Source of the DNA: an uncultured Muribaculaceae bacterium
GTDB lineage: Bacteria > Bacteroidota > Bacteroidia > Bacteroidales > Muribaculaceae
Direction of reading: 5' to 3'
Assembly: GCA_910579185.1 (NCBI GenBank)
Contig: CAJTTG010000003.1
Span: forward strand, 239,286-303,285
Length of the DNA stretch: 64,000 bases
Of this stretch, positions 15,887-24,405 are shown piece by piece. A model generated the notes under the pieces. That model did not search any database. It was not told the origin of the DNA and was given only the letters and a program-made list of their open reading frames with translations. The position numbers and the translations under genes were made by a program. How positions within the stretch are numbered: position 1 is the first letter of the stretch; each line of letters starts with the position of its first letter.

Positions 15887-17109
15887 TTTGAAGAGGTGGA
15901 TGTGATTGGTAATAATTTGATATCTTTCTTTTTAGGTTTCGGGAATGCTTTCCTGTACAATCTGTGGGTATGGTGGGCGATACGTTGGCCGATGAATGCC
16001 AGGCCGGTCGAGAAGTCCATCATCACTATCCCAAGAATTGTCAGCTTTATTGTCGGGGTGAAGTCGAACGAATAATTGTTTCGGATAAAAACGATGGCGC
16101 CGAGATATAGCACACCGATGAGCAATCCCGTCTGGATCAGGCGGACAAGCATTGGTCCCCATTTGTATCTGCGTAAAAAGAATCTTGCAAGAACCATCAT
16201 GTAGCAGGCGGTCAGTGCAACCATATAGGTGAGCCATCGGGGGGATAGCTCAATATATTCACGGCCTATGATAGTGGCTATGGTGTTGGCGTGGATGAGA
16301 ATACCCGGCATTCTGTTGACAAGTGGAGTGCGGTGCATGTCAGCAGCGTCGTCGATATAGCCTATGAGTACAATTTTTCCGCGAAGCAGATCGGCATTGG
16401 CAGATAGCTCATGTGGTTTGAGAATATTGAACACCCGGCTGGAAAAATTGATCAGTTCAATGTCTTTGTCGCGTTCAAGCAGTTCTGATCCTGCCCCCGG
16501 ATCGTAGATGTCGGATATAATGGTGGCAATTGATGGTACGGGGCCATGGATTGTTTCAAACTCAGCCTTGAAATACCGGGTTGTGGAGTTTTCAAACGTA
16601 CCGTTGATATTGACGGCTCCATGTTCATGCTCATTGACCAGCAAGGGTTCGAAATATGATGCTTCGGCGGCTGTGAAACAATGTCCTGTGGGTTCTTTGA
16701 GAGTGACTGGAAGCACGATGTTTGGCAAAGAGTCGATGGCGGCTATCACAGGATCGTCGGGCGTGGTGGTCGGTGGATTGAATATCAGGTCGATCCCGAT
16801 CACGGATGCATGGCAAGAGTCGATGGTTGCGATCGCGTGCCCCATCTGGGCACGCGTGCAACCGTCAAGTGCTACAATAGTTATGTTGCTGTCAGGGATA
16901 ACGGCATTGGCATTGCTGGCCGACAGAGTATAGAAATCACTGAAACTGAAATCGTTCATCTTCTCTCTGGGAGTGAACGCTTCAAGTGATGTCATCGCAC
17001 CGGTCAGGATCTGCGCTACGGCTATGGTAAGGATAGTTATTACCATAGCTCCAGTAGCTGCTTTGATGAAGCTTATTCTTTTAGATCCGTTGTCCTTGCT
17101 CCCTGCCAT
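15883..17109 (-). CDS. CHASE2-domain membrane protein without an output domain
   Basis: 408 residues. One N-terminal membrane helix (about 16-38) is followed by a large periplasmic CHASE2 sensor domain (about 40-295), with typical features ITIVALDGCTRA, VIGIDLIFNPP and the late segment GKIVLIGYIDDAADMHRTP with GILIHANTIATI. Three C-terminal membrane helices (about 300-385) and a short Lys-rich tail complete it. CHASE2 normally feeds a kinase or nucleotide cyclase; none is present here or in the next genes. It may signal through an unlinked protein or have a structural role. It overlaps the FecR-like gene by four bases. Confidence 0.85.
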   Translation of the reverse strand: MAGSKDNGSKRISFIKAATGAMVITILTIAVAQILTGAMTSLEAFTPREKMNDFSFSDFYTLSASNANAVIPDSNITIVALDGCTRAQMGHAIATIDSCHASVIGIDLIFNPPTTTPDDPVIAAIDSLPNIVLPVTLKEPTGHCFTAAEASYFEPLLVNEHEHGAVNINGTFENSTTRYFKAEFETIHGPVPSIATIISDIYDPGAGSELLERDKDIELINFSSRVFNILKPHELSANADLLRGKIVLIGYIDDAADMHRTPLVNRMPGILIHANTIATIIGREYIELSPRWLTYMVALTACYMMVLARFFLRRYKWGPMLVRLIQTGLLIGVLYLGAIVFIRNNYSFDFTPTIKLTILGIVMMDFSTGLAFIGQRIAHHTHRLYRKAFPKPKKKDIKLLPITSTSSK

Positions 17110-17125
17110 GGTCTGATGATCTCTA

Positions 17126-18625
17126 TTACTGGCGATAGACTTCGGGCATCACACCACGATATTGATCCATCGTCATGCCGATACGCGCTCCAATGTAAGT
17201 CGGATCGCACATCACATAATGGCGGCCGTCAAGGCTTATGGCATCCCCTTTGATGGTTGGGTCACCGAAATCGACGGCTGTGCTAAGATGGTTGGGGTAG
17301 TGGAGCAACACGACATCGAGTCCGTAGATCTCACGTACCAGAGTGGCGAATAGAATAGAACGGTCCTCACAGTCGTTGGCCGGATAATAGAAGTTTTCTT
17401 CCGGGAAATTGACCTTTTCATGTCCGTATTGGTCATTATCTGTCATGTACTCAAATCCGAATTGCACAAAAGAAAGCAGTTTGCGCACTCCATCAAAGGT
17501 GCTGAGCCCACTTACCATCTCACGCATCGGAGGGAGAACCTCATTGCGGAAGTTGTCCGACAGGGGGGCGCGGATGTAGTGTTCCCATGACATCCACGGA
17601 TAATCAGCGAAAAATTCCATCTCATGTTTGCTGACAGTTACCTGAAATTCAGGTTCCGACGACCATTGCTTGGAGCTGTAGACAACCGGGGAAATCCGCT
17701 TGGGATCAAGCTTTGGCATGCGGTCAGGTACTATTCGCAACGGTATCGTTTCCGATGGAGCATAGAAGCCTTCGTAGGATCTGATAGGCAGTAATGCCAG
17801 TTCTTTGTCGCGTACAAAGTATTTTGTGTCGCTGAACATTATGGAATATTGACCGTCGAGCGGAAGATCGGTGTGCATCAGAACGGTCAGCCCTTTCCTG
17901 GTAAGTCCGAGTTTGACGTCGTAGCCTGTCTGGTTCATCAGATATGCTGTGAGGAATGCCTGCGAATCCTTGGATTGCGGATATATTCTGGCGGATATGG
18001 TCTCGCATAGCCACAGATATCCCATGTCGCAAAGAGATAATGCCTCACGCAGACGAACACAATCGTCGATCAGCTTACCTGTGTTTTCATTTGATTCGAG
18101 TTTTTTCCATTCGTCGCCAAGCAAAAGCCGATCCTGATTGTAGCTGATGGGCTCGAATGAATACAACCCTATTTCACAAATTGTCTCGAAGAAGTCTACT
18201 TTCATGCTCGGCACGTTCTGGGCCACCGTTATGCATGGATTATCTGGGATTGTGAGCTGAATAGGTTTCACGACCGGTGGAGGAAGCACTACTTTTTCCG
18301 GTACCACATTCAGCGGTTTTTCCGGCAGCAGGGCTTCTTTCGGAGCCACAGGAGGTGTTTTAGGCTCTATTCGCTGTGGACGTGGGGTAGGGGCTATGAC
18401 TTGATATTCTTTCCAGATTCCGTTGAGGGCTTCGGCATATTCTGCATTGAAATTCGAACGCATTTTCTCGAAGTGGCTTCTGGTTGTGGCATCAAAAGCC
18501 TCCGCATGCTCTTTTGCTCTTTGCCAAAACGCTTTTTCCCAGTCACTTTCCTGGGCTTGTGCGGCAACGCTTAACATACCGCAGAGCAGAAAAACAGCCG
18601 GTTTTGGTCTATGGAGTCGTTTCAT
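17126..18625 (-). CDS. Exported protein with a C-terminal transglutaminase-like domain
   Basis: 499 residues with a signal peptide ending AQAQ (about residue 25). A Pro-rich segment at about 75-125 (APTPRPQRIEPKTPPVAPKE) follows a coiled-coil-like helix, then a central beta-rich region. The C-terminus has a papain-like transglutaminase core: C419 in NDCEDRSILF, H446 in PNHLSTAVDF and D474 in VMCDPTYIGA, matching a Cys-His-Asp triad. Such domains act as peptidases or cross-linking enzymes, or only bind peptides. It lies mid-operon among LPP20-like proteins and CHASE2; the triad suggests catalysis but the substrate is unknown. Confidence 0.78.
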   Translation of the reverse strand: MKRLHRPKPAVFLLCGMLSVAAQAQESDWEKAFWQRAKEHAEAFDATTRSHFEKMRSNFNAEYAEALNGIWKEYQVIAPTPRPQRIEPKTPPVAPKEALLPEKPLNVVPEKVVLPPPVVKPIQLTIPDNPCITVAQNVPSMKVDFFETICEIGLYSFEPISYNQDRLLLGDEWKKLESNENTGKLIDDCVRLREALSLCDMGYLWLCETISARIYPQSKDSQAFLTAYLMNQTGYDVKLGLTRKGLTVLMHTDLPLDGQYSIMFSDTKYFVRDKELALLPIRSYEGFYAPSETIPLRIVPDRMPKLDPKRISPVVYSSKQWSSEPEFQVTVSKHEMEFFADYPWMSWEHYIRAPLSDNFRNEVLPPMREMVSGLSTFDGVRKLLSFVQFGFEYMTDNDQYGHEKVNFPEENFYYPANDCEDRSILFATLVREIYGLDVVLLHYPNHLSTAVDFGDPTIKGDAISLDGRHYVMCDPTYIGARIGMTMDQYRGVMPEVYRQ

Positions 18626-18636
18626 GAACGTCTTGT

Positions 18637-19179
18637 TTATTTGTTGGATTTAATGATGGCGTTCTGGATGGCTTTCTCAAATTCGGCCTGACGTTGGTCG
18701 AGCGATTTTGATGCGTCGTCTTTGGCAAGGGCTTCGCGGATGGCGTTGACAACGTCGTCCTTGGGCAGTTTCATGGAGACGTATGCGCGATATTTTCCGC
18801 TGTCGGTACGCACAATGCGGTTGCAGACAATGATACAGCCCGACATGGTCTGAACGGTGATAGATTGCATGGAGTTATCTGTTTTCTGCTGGGCTTCCGC
18901 GTTCTCGTCATTACGGTATTGCTGGGTAAATGTCTCGATCGACATTTTGACAGCCTGGGCAATCTCTGCGCGTGCGGCCAATGCTGCTTTATCTTTTGCC
19001 ATCTGCATGTTGGTGCTTTCTTCAACTGCATTGGCATAGAACGCTGTCTCATCGGTGGTGTAATCGCAGAGAAGCGTGATTTCAGATTCGCCTTTGTTTG
19101 CTTTGGGCTTTTTGGCTGATGCGCATGCCGATGATGCGAGGATTGCGGTTGCGAGGATAAATGCTGTAGAGAGTTTCAT
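18637..19179 (-). CDS. LPP20-like exported protein or lipoprotein (short)
   Basis: 180 residues. The signal region ends LASSACASA; Cys19 could be lipidated but the box lacks the usual aliphatic residue at -3, so SPI cleavage is also possible. The mature part has the LPP20 pattern: MQMAKDKAALAARAEIAQAV, a conserved Ala/Arg-rich helix, then IETFTQQY and strands around GCIIVCNRI and YRAYVSMKLPKDD. LPP20 domains occur in Helicobacter Lpp20 and Vibrio FlgP. It precedes the transglutaminase-like gene by 11 bases. Confidence 0.75.
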   Translation of the reverse strand: MKLSTAFILATAILASSACASAKKPKANKGESEITLLCDYTTDETAFYANAVEESTNMQMAKDKAALAARAEIAQAVKMSIETFTQQYRNDENAEAQQKTDNSMQSITVQTMSGCIIVCNRIVRTDSGKYRAYVSMKLPKDDVVNAIREALAKDDASKSLDQRQAEFEKAIQNAIIKSNK

Positions 19180-19234
19180 GATTGATTGGTTTATGTTGGT
19201 GATTAAAAATTTATTTATTCATGTTTCGGGGTTA

Positions 19235-20656
19235 TCAGTCCTCATCCTGATCTGAGTAGAAAAATGCGTCATTTGTGACAGTACCGTTCTGCCGTTCGAT
19301 TGCCTTGCGTTGAAATTTTGCGGCCAGAAGCTGTGAGTCAAGTTCTTTCTGAATTTTTTTCAGGACCTGACGGTTGGCGTCGTTACGGGCTTTCTTTACG
19401 GAAGTTTTTGCCGGAGCGACGCTTCGCATATCATCGATATGGGCTGTGGCTACAACCGATTGGCTGTTGAGGTCGGTGACGGTCACTGTGACCGTGCTGA
19501 AATATTCGCGCATGTCGTACATCGGACCGCTAACTATGTTGCCCTGACGGAACGATGTCGTGATGTCGAAACGGAGATCGGCCGCAGTGTCGCTCTCAAC
19601 TATGTCGAAATAGCTTTTGTTGATGAATGTAGCTATCTGTCGGCCTATATTGGCTGATTCGGAATCAGATATGGTATAGCAGGCTTTAAGACCGGAGTCT
19701 TTGATCTCTACCGACACTTTGCCCGGACGGATCATCTTTATAAGTGGCGTGGCTAAGGTTTCAAGTGCCGGGGTGTTGAATATCCCGTCGAAGTCGAGCA
19801 GGGGAGTGATGGTGATATGTCTTTGCGATGGCTTTGCCGAAACGTCGGAAACCGATATCCGTGTATGACCTGATCTGTCGGTAGGAGCTTTGACGTTTAT
19901 TTTCGCCGATCCTGCATCTATGGTGGCGCTGAGGGCAATTCCTTGCAGATTGTCTGAACCTGATTTTATTCTGACAAGGATCTCGGATGCTTCAGCATTA
20001 AAGGGTGTCACGGTCATTTTAGGCGGTGTCAGCGTCATGCTGAATTGGCTGAACATCGACTGCAGTGAGTAGGTGAGTTCCGAGGCTATGTTCATTGTTG
20101 TTCCGTCGGCCACAACTTCAAGTCGCATGTCCCCGAATGGTTCAAGCGTCCTGATCCCTTGGGCGTATAGGCTGGCTGCATTGATGAATTCTCCGTTCTT
20201 CAATGATTTGTTGGCTTTCAGCCATAGATCGAGGGCTGTTTCTGAAGCTTCCTTGCTACGCGTTTCGCGCAGACGGGCATACTTTTCCCTTTCAAGACGG
20301 TAATACACCCAATATTGTTCGCCGTCATTGTAGGTGTCAACAAGTTCGTAGCCCTCAAGCCATGCTTTTGATTTGGACCGGATGTCGTTGGTGTAGCGTT
20401 CGGAGTATTTGCCGTTTTCGTCGATCCGCGACAATAGGGATTGGTTCTCAATCGTGATCTTTATTTCCGACATGAGATCGGAAAGGGCATTCTCTTTGGC
20501 CTGACGGTCGTGATCGGGAGCGGAAACCGGAGCTGAGCCTATGCCGGTATAAAAACCGGTATCAGCAGGTTTGCTTTTGATCCAGTCCGGCTGTTTCTTT
20601 GCCGAGACGCCGGTTGCGGCAAGGAGTGCCAGCAGGATTGCCATTATGTGTTTCAT
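19235..20656 (-). CDS. Exported LPP20-domain protein (long)
   Basis: 473 residues with a signal peptide ending GVSA (about 19). KQPDWIKSKPADTGFYTGIG followed by AKENALSDLMSEIKITIE and YWVYYRLEREKYARLRE is a textbook LPP20 domain (about 20-145). A helical repeat-like stretch (KSLKNGEFINAASLYAQGI) suggests a TPR-like linker. A central beta domain (about 210-320) and a C-terminal part with a CsgG/FlgO-like look (about 320-450: GRQIATFINKSYFDIVES and VTVTVTDLNSQSVVATAHI) follow. The same architecture is known in Bacteroidetes with unassigned function. It lies four bases downstream of the 398-residue protein gene. Confidence 0.78.
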   Translation of the reverse strand: MKHIMAILLALLAATGVSAKKQPDWIKSKPADTGFYTGIGSAPVSAPDHDRQAKENALSDLMSEIKITIENQSLLSRIDENGKYSERYTNDIRSKSKAWLEGYELVDTYNDGEQYWVYYRLEREKYARLRETRSKEASETALDLWLKANKSLKNGEFINAASLYAQGIRTLEPFGDMRLEVVADGTTMNIASELTYSLQSMFSQFSMTLTPPKMTVTPFNAEASEILVRIKSGSDNLQGIALSATIDAGSAKINVKAPTDRSGHTRISVSDVSAKPSQRHITITPLLDFDGIFNTPALETLATPLIKMIRPGKVSVEIKDSGLKACYTISDSESANIGRQIATFINKSYFDIVESDTAADLRFDITTSFRQGNIVSGPMYDMREYFSTVTVTVTDLNSQSVVATAHIDDMRSVAPAKTSVKKARNDANRQVLKKIQKELDSQLLAAKFQRKAIERQNGTVTNDAFFYSDQDED

Positions 20657-20660
20657 ACGG

Positions 20661-21857
20661 TCAGTCTGTTATTGTTATGTAGATGGATAGACCATCAATG
20701 GTGTATTTCGCTGAGATGCCTTTGCGGCGCAGATATTGTGCGAGTTTCATGGCAAAGTCGGTTGAATCGCAATCCTTTGGCATAGTGATGGAGTCAAAGA
20801 TTATTTCGGTTGATGATAGTCCCTGCTGATGGAATGCACGGGCATTTTTCTTAACCCAGCTTCTGATCTCCTCGGCAATGGTGGTTCCGGTCTGTTCGAA
20901 AACGTGGTCGAGGTCTATCATTGATTCAGCGCCTACGCCTATGGTTAGTTTGGAATCTATTTTTGTGGGAGGCCATTTTATCTGGCGCAGCAACTCTGGC
21001 ATCGCCTTGTGGATGGCTCCGATGTAGCAGCGGTCTATGGTGCTGTTGCCGTCATAGCTGGAAGTGGCACTGGCAGTGATATTTCCGTTGGCCGAGTAGT
21101 AAGCTTTCATTGCAAGTCCAACATGGATGTTATTGTATGTTTTGATAACCGAGCAGTCGACCGAAACATATATGTCCGATCCTGAGTTGCGTATCAGTTG
21201 GGCGGCGAATGAATCGGCGTTGTCGGAAGTGAAGTCGGAGTGGCGTTCGGCGGCCTCAAGTTTTGCTATGAAGTCGATGGTTGTGTAGCCTGCCTGACTG
21301 AATGCCGTCTGTACTTTGCTTATGGCAAGACGTATCTCCGGCTTGCTGTCAAGAATCTGCCGGTAGCTTTGACCATCCTGTCGGAACGGGACAACCATAA
21401 TTGACGGCAGTTCAGGTTTGGTTTCACCCCCTTGTATCAGATTATAAGCCATGAGATCCTTGTCGAATGCCGATTTATGGAATTTGATCTGGTATGTGGC
21501 CTCCTGCATCCCGGCGGTGTTCTTGCGTGGTCCGTCGATCTTGCGCGGCATATTGGCGTAGACGGTATATTTAGTGTCGAACAACGCCCTTAAATAGGCT
21601 GCATGCAATCTGGAATCATTGTCGTCGAGTAGCGGCTCGCCATCACCTACACCGGGGATGCCGTTGAACAGATATGCGTAGACAATTGATTTGCAGGCCA
21701 TCGGTTCAAGCTCTTTCTTGTCGTGGGCTTGGACTGCGACCTGAAGAATTATGTTATTGTCGCTTCCGGAGATATGGGTGATGCTGTTGGAATACTCATA
21801 TTGGGCATTCGCGGCAAATGATACGATGCATAGGAGCAGGGTGATGAGTAGTTTCAT
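20661..21857 (-). CDS. Exported protein, DUF6175-like with a CsgG/TolB-N-like middle
   Basis: 398 residues with a signal peptide ending NAQ (about 19). The first 130 residues include MACKSIVYAYLFNGIPGVGD, seen in DUF6175-type proteins (a recollection). The middle (PSIMVVPFRQDGQSYRQ, then IRLAISKVQTAFSQAGYTTI and IRNSGSDIYVSVDCSV) has the alternating fold of CsgG/TolB-N/FlgO-like domains: an opening strand, a helix, then a strand that names a non-native state. The C-terminus is a small beta-alpha unit ending GLSIYITITD. Function unknown; it shares an operon with LPP20 and FlgT-like proteins. Confidence 0.68.
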   Translation of the reverse strand: MKLLITLLLCIVSFAANAQYEYSNSITHISGSDNNIILQVAVQAHDKKELEPMACKSIVYAYLFNGIPGVGDGEPLLDDNDSRLHAAYLRALFDTKYTVYANMPRKIDGPRKNTAGMQEATYQIKFHKSAFDKDLMAYNLIQGGETKPELPSIMVVPFRQDGQSYRQILDSKPEIRLAISKVQTAFSQAGYTTIDFIAKLEAAERHSDFTSDNADSFAAQLIRNSGSDIYVSVDCSVIKTYNNIHVGLAMKAYYSANGNITASATSSYDGNSTIDRCYIGAIHKAMPELLRQIKWPPTKIDSKLTIGVGAESMIDLDHVFEQTGTTIAEEIRSWVKKNARAFHQQGLSSTEIIFDSITMPKDCDSTDFAMKLAQYLRRKGISAKYTIDGLSIYITITD

Positions 21858-21907
21858 TCTGATGGATTTTGTTATGTGGCAGTGCTTATTTATTTTGTGA
21901 CAGGCAC

Positions 21908-22300
21908 TTATTTTGCGTATAGCATATCGGGTGAGTCAATGTAGGCAAGATAGATTTCCTTGTGTCCTTTGGTGACTTTAAGCCTTATGAGGTTCTTACC
22001 GAGAAATTCCTCTACCTTGGCCTCGCCGAGGCGGCGGTGCATTATTCTACCTCTTACTTCGTGGCGCAGATAGATCGTGGCTATCCCTCCTTTGACTGCT
22101 GTTGTCCCGTCGTTCAGTTCCACTGTCAGCTCCCGGGCTTCCTCTTTGCCGGCAAGAGAAATGTCTTTCACGCGGTTGTAGACGGAACCGTAGTGTACGT
22201 ATCCGGGCTCATCGCTTGCGGAGATTGCTGATGCTGGCGTTGGAACTAACGATGGTACAATAAGGATAACAGAGAGTGTTATGAGTTTTCGGGTATTCAT
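21908..22300 (-). CDS. Small exported protein with the repeated C-terminal FlgT-like domain
   Basis: 130 residues from the ATG at 22300; upstream in-frame codons to 22432 overlap the previous gene and are out-of-frame shadow. Signal peptide ends ASAIS (about 25-27). The mature domain ends LGEAKVEEFLGKNLIRLKV with TKGHKEIYLAYIDSPDMLYA, which lines up with the C-termini of the two proteins encoded just upstream. It is essentially that domain alone. It probably arose by duplication within the operon. Confidence 0.72.
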   Translation of the reverse strand: MNTRKLITLSVILIVPSLVPTPASAISASDEPGYVHYGSVYNRVKDISLAGKEEARELTVELNDGTTAVKGGIATIYLRHEVRGRIMHRRLGEAKVEEFLGKNLIRLKVTKGHKEIYLAYIDSPDMLYAK

Positions 22301-22314
22301 CGGAATATAGAGTC

Positions 22315-23085
22315 TTATAGGGTTTCCAACCAATCGCCGATCATCCATTTCATGGCGGTCTGTACTTTGAGATCTTCCGGAGTCTCTATGAAGGCTTTGA
22401 GGATTTTTTCGTGGCCATCGGTCACTTTGCAACGCGATCCTTCCTCTCCCTCCACCTCTTCTATCTTCACTTTTCCGAGGGTCTTATAATAGAGGCGACC
22501 GGCGGCCATGGCTTTTTGCTTAACCTCAAGGACTTGTCCTTTTTCAATGCCGACGTGCGATCCCAGGGATATGTAGAGTGCATGCGCCTTATTGCCGTCG
22601 GCTTCCGACACTTCAAGAACTTCGCCATAGTAGGGCATCTTGTCGTTTATGAATTTCAGTACCTTAGGTTGGCTCTTGCGGATGGAATGGGCCGCGGCAT
22701 CTGCGATGTTCTTGTCCGACATACCCTCTGCATGAAAGGATTGGGATGCGATGTTGACGTTATCGGAAAGTCGGACTATGCTCAGTTGATATGGAATTTT
22801 ACAGCGGTAGCTATATTTGCTGTCGTTATCTGTGACCGGAACTCTGATCATGGCGTCAACACGGATGTTGATCTGGAAGTCGCCCTCTTCTGTTCCGTGC
22901 CAGTTGCTCCCCATCAGTTCGAGAAAGCCTATCTTTCTTAGGCTTCCTACAACAGAGTTGAACACCTCTTCTGCATACAGGTAGCCTGTTCCGGAGATGT
23001 CGGTGTTTACAACAACCCGGTGCTGACTATGCGAAGACATCGCGAGTGCCATCAGGATTGACAAGGCAGTTATAAGTCGTTTCAT
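22315..23085 (-). CDS. Exported CsgG/FlgT-like protein
   Basis: 256 residues from the ATG at 23085, with a signal peptide ending SSHSQ (about 20). The first domain (about 25-160: EEVFNSVVGSLRKIGFLELM, then DFQINIRVDAMIRV and YQLSIVRLSDNVNIASQSF) has the CsgG/TolB-N look. The second (about 165-255) carries ISLGSHVGIEKGQVLEV and LGKVKIEEVEGEEGSRCKV with DGHEKILKAFIETPEDLKV, resembling the FlgT C-terminal domain and matching its two neighbours. It is flanked by 14-16 base gaps. No flagellar genes are present here, and Bacteroidales are not flagellated. Confidence 0.7.
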   Translation of the reverse strand: MKRLITALSILMALAMSSHSQHRVVVNTDISGTGYLYAEEVFNSVVGSLRKIGFLELMGSNWHGTEEGDFQINIRVDAMIRVPVTDNDSKYSYRCKIPYQLSIVRLSDNVNIASQSFHAEGMSDKNIADAAAHSIRKSQPKVLKFINDKMPYYGEVLEVSEADGNKAHALYISLGSHVGIEKGQVLEVKQKAMAAGRLYYKTLGKVKIEEVEGEEGSRCKVTDGHEKILKAFIETPEDLKVQTAMKWMIGDWLETL

Positions 23086-23101
23086 AATCCTGTGGTTGTT
23101 A

Positions 23102-24025
23102 TCAGAACATGCTTCCAATCTCTTTTCCGGCACTGATGCCTTCGCCCACCAGTTCCTTGACCGAATTGACCATCTGCTCTGTTATCCAGATGTATTCCGC
23201 ACCAACTTGTGCCTGATATTTTTTGTCGTTGATGAATCCTTTTGTGGGACCCTTTGACAGGACTGTGAGTTGCTCGGGATTTTCAAGGAATGCCTCATAG
23301 ATTCTATCGCCGCCACCGCTGACTTTGCAAACGGAGACCTCATCACCCATGTCCTCTACCTTGACTTTGCCGATAGGTTTGTTCTCTTTGAGGTTACCTT
23401 TCTTGTCAACTATTTTGGGGTCGGGGAGATAGACATTGAACTCCTGGTTTTTCGAAGCGCCCTTGAGTGAGCCGATCTCGATGCTCACTTTTGATGCCTT
23501 ACCGTTTTTGCTCTCTTCAACGCCAAGCAGTTGTCCGCGGATAGCAAAAGGCTCCCAAACTTTGCGCTCTATTTTCTCAGCAACCCATTCAAGAGCCGAC
23601 TGAGCCGACAGCCGCTTGTCTTCAAATGTTTTCATTACCATGGTATTGTAGACTTGAACTGGTATAGACCAGGCCAGTCCCTCATTATCCGGGGAAAACA
23701 CATCTGCTTTTAAATTGAATTCGGTGACGTAGGTAGTTTTCCCGTCAGCTTGTTTCTTCGGATATATGCACACGGAATCAATATTGCATTTGAATATGAA
23801 ATCAGCTTCCGCGCCATCGTCTGTGGCGTCAAGGATGTTGACGGTCTGGAGATTGGATAGACCCTCCACAATCTTTGCATGGATCTTGTCAAGGTCGTCT
23901 GTGCTGACGGTTTCGCCGGTGGTCGGTGAGACAAGTACATTCTTCTTTTGTGCTTGCACAGACATCGCGCATGCGAGGATTATCACAGCGGAAGTGATGA
24001 TCTGTTTGATTTTTCCGTTTTTCAT
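23102..24025 (-). CDS. Exported CsgG/FlgT-like protein, first gene of the envelope operon
   Basis: 307 residues with a clear signal peptide ending SVQA (about 25). The N-terminal domain (IHAKIVEGLSNLQTVNIL, DFIFKCNIDSVCIYP, TEFNLKADVFSPDNEG) is CsgG/TolB-N-like. The C-terminal domain has IEIGSLKGASKNQEFNVYL, IGKVKVEDMGDEVSVCKV and GGGDRIYEAFLENPEQLTV, paralogous to the two following genes; a Gly/Lys linker and about 50 extra helical residues finish the protein. It heads nine same-strand genes with gaps of 55 bases or less. The leader RNA with promoter and terminator lies upstream. Confidence 0.7.
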   Translation of the reverse strand: MKNGKIKQIITSAVIILACAMSVQAQKKNVLVSPTTGETVSTDDLDKIHAKIVEGLSNLQTVNILDATDDGAEADFIFKCNIDSVCIYPKKQADGKTTYVTEFNLKADVFSPDNEGLAWSIPVQVYNTMVMKTFEDKRLSAQSALEWVAEKIERKVWEPFAIRGQLLGVEESKNGKASKVSIEIGSLKGASKNQEFNVYLPDPKIVDKKGNLKENKPIGKVKVEDMGDEVSVCKVSGGGDRIYEAFLENPEQLTVLSKGPTKGFINDKKYQAQVGAEYIWITEQMVNSVKELVGEGISAGKEIGSMF

Positions 24026-24112
24026 TGCAGGAGGGTGGTTTGGAAGTTGGTTGATAATGATATTCGTGTGGTTACTCCCAATCCATCACCTGTAGCGATC
24101 GCTTATGATTAC

Positions 24113-24399
24113 AAAAAAAGACGTGGGAGTTTCTACCTGTTGAACTCATCCCACAAATCCTGGCTCTCGCAAATGCCTTTCTCTCGGAACGAGCTGTGCA
24201 GGGTTCCCACGTCAGATATACGGATATTCGATGCCGCTGCCTACTTTTCCATGTAGCGACAAGATGTGATATACCTATGGGACACCTACCTATGCCTTGT
24301 CCGGTGAGAGATTTGTGAATTTGCGAGATTCGGATCTGCCGGAACAAGCGCTTGGGTAAACGCCTTAAAATGTCTTATGACCGGATTATACTGCCGGTT
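24113..24399 (-). ncRNA. Candidate structured leader or small RNA with intrinsic terminator
   Basis: A near-consensus promoter (24406-24437) would start a transcript near 24400. It has a 10-bp long-range helix (24319-24328 with 24165-24174). A 3' hairpin (24143-24154 with 24123-24131, GTGG/GAGTT with CCAC/AACTC and a 3-base bulge) ends at a run of seven T on the minus strand (24119-24113). A competing 9-bp pairing (24205-24213 with 24120-24128) would use the same 3' strand, the arrangement of an attenuator or riboswitch. No second promoter was seen before the operon start at 24025. It lacks the core motifs of tmRNA, RNase P RNA and SRP RNA. A free-standing RNA is the alternative. Confidence 0.55.
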
Positions 24400-24405
24400 A
24401 CGCTA

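Noticed and set aside
24113..24399. Identification of the leader RNA as tmRNA, RNase P RNA, SRP RNA or 6S RNA
   Set aside because: No tRNA-like end, no conserved RNase P core, no SRP helix-8 loop, and too long for a 6S RNA with a clear terminator tail. It was kept as an unclassified structured RNA.
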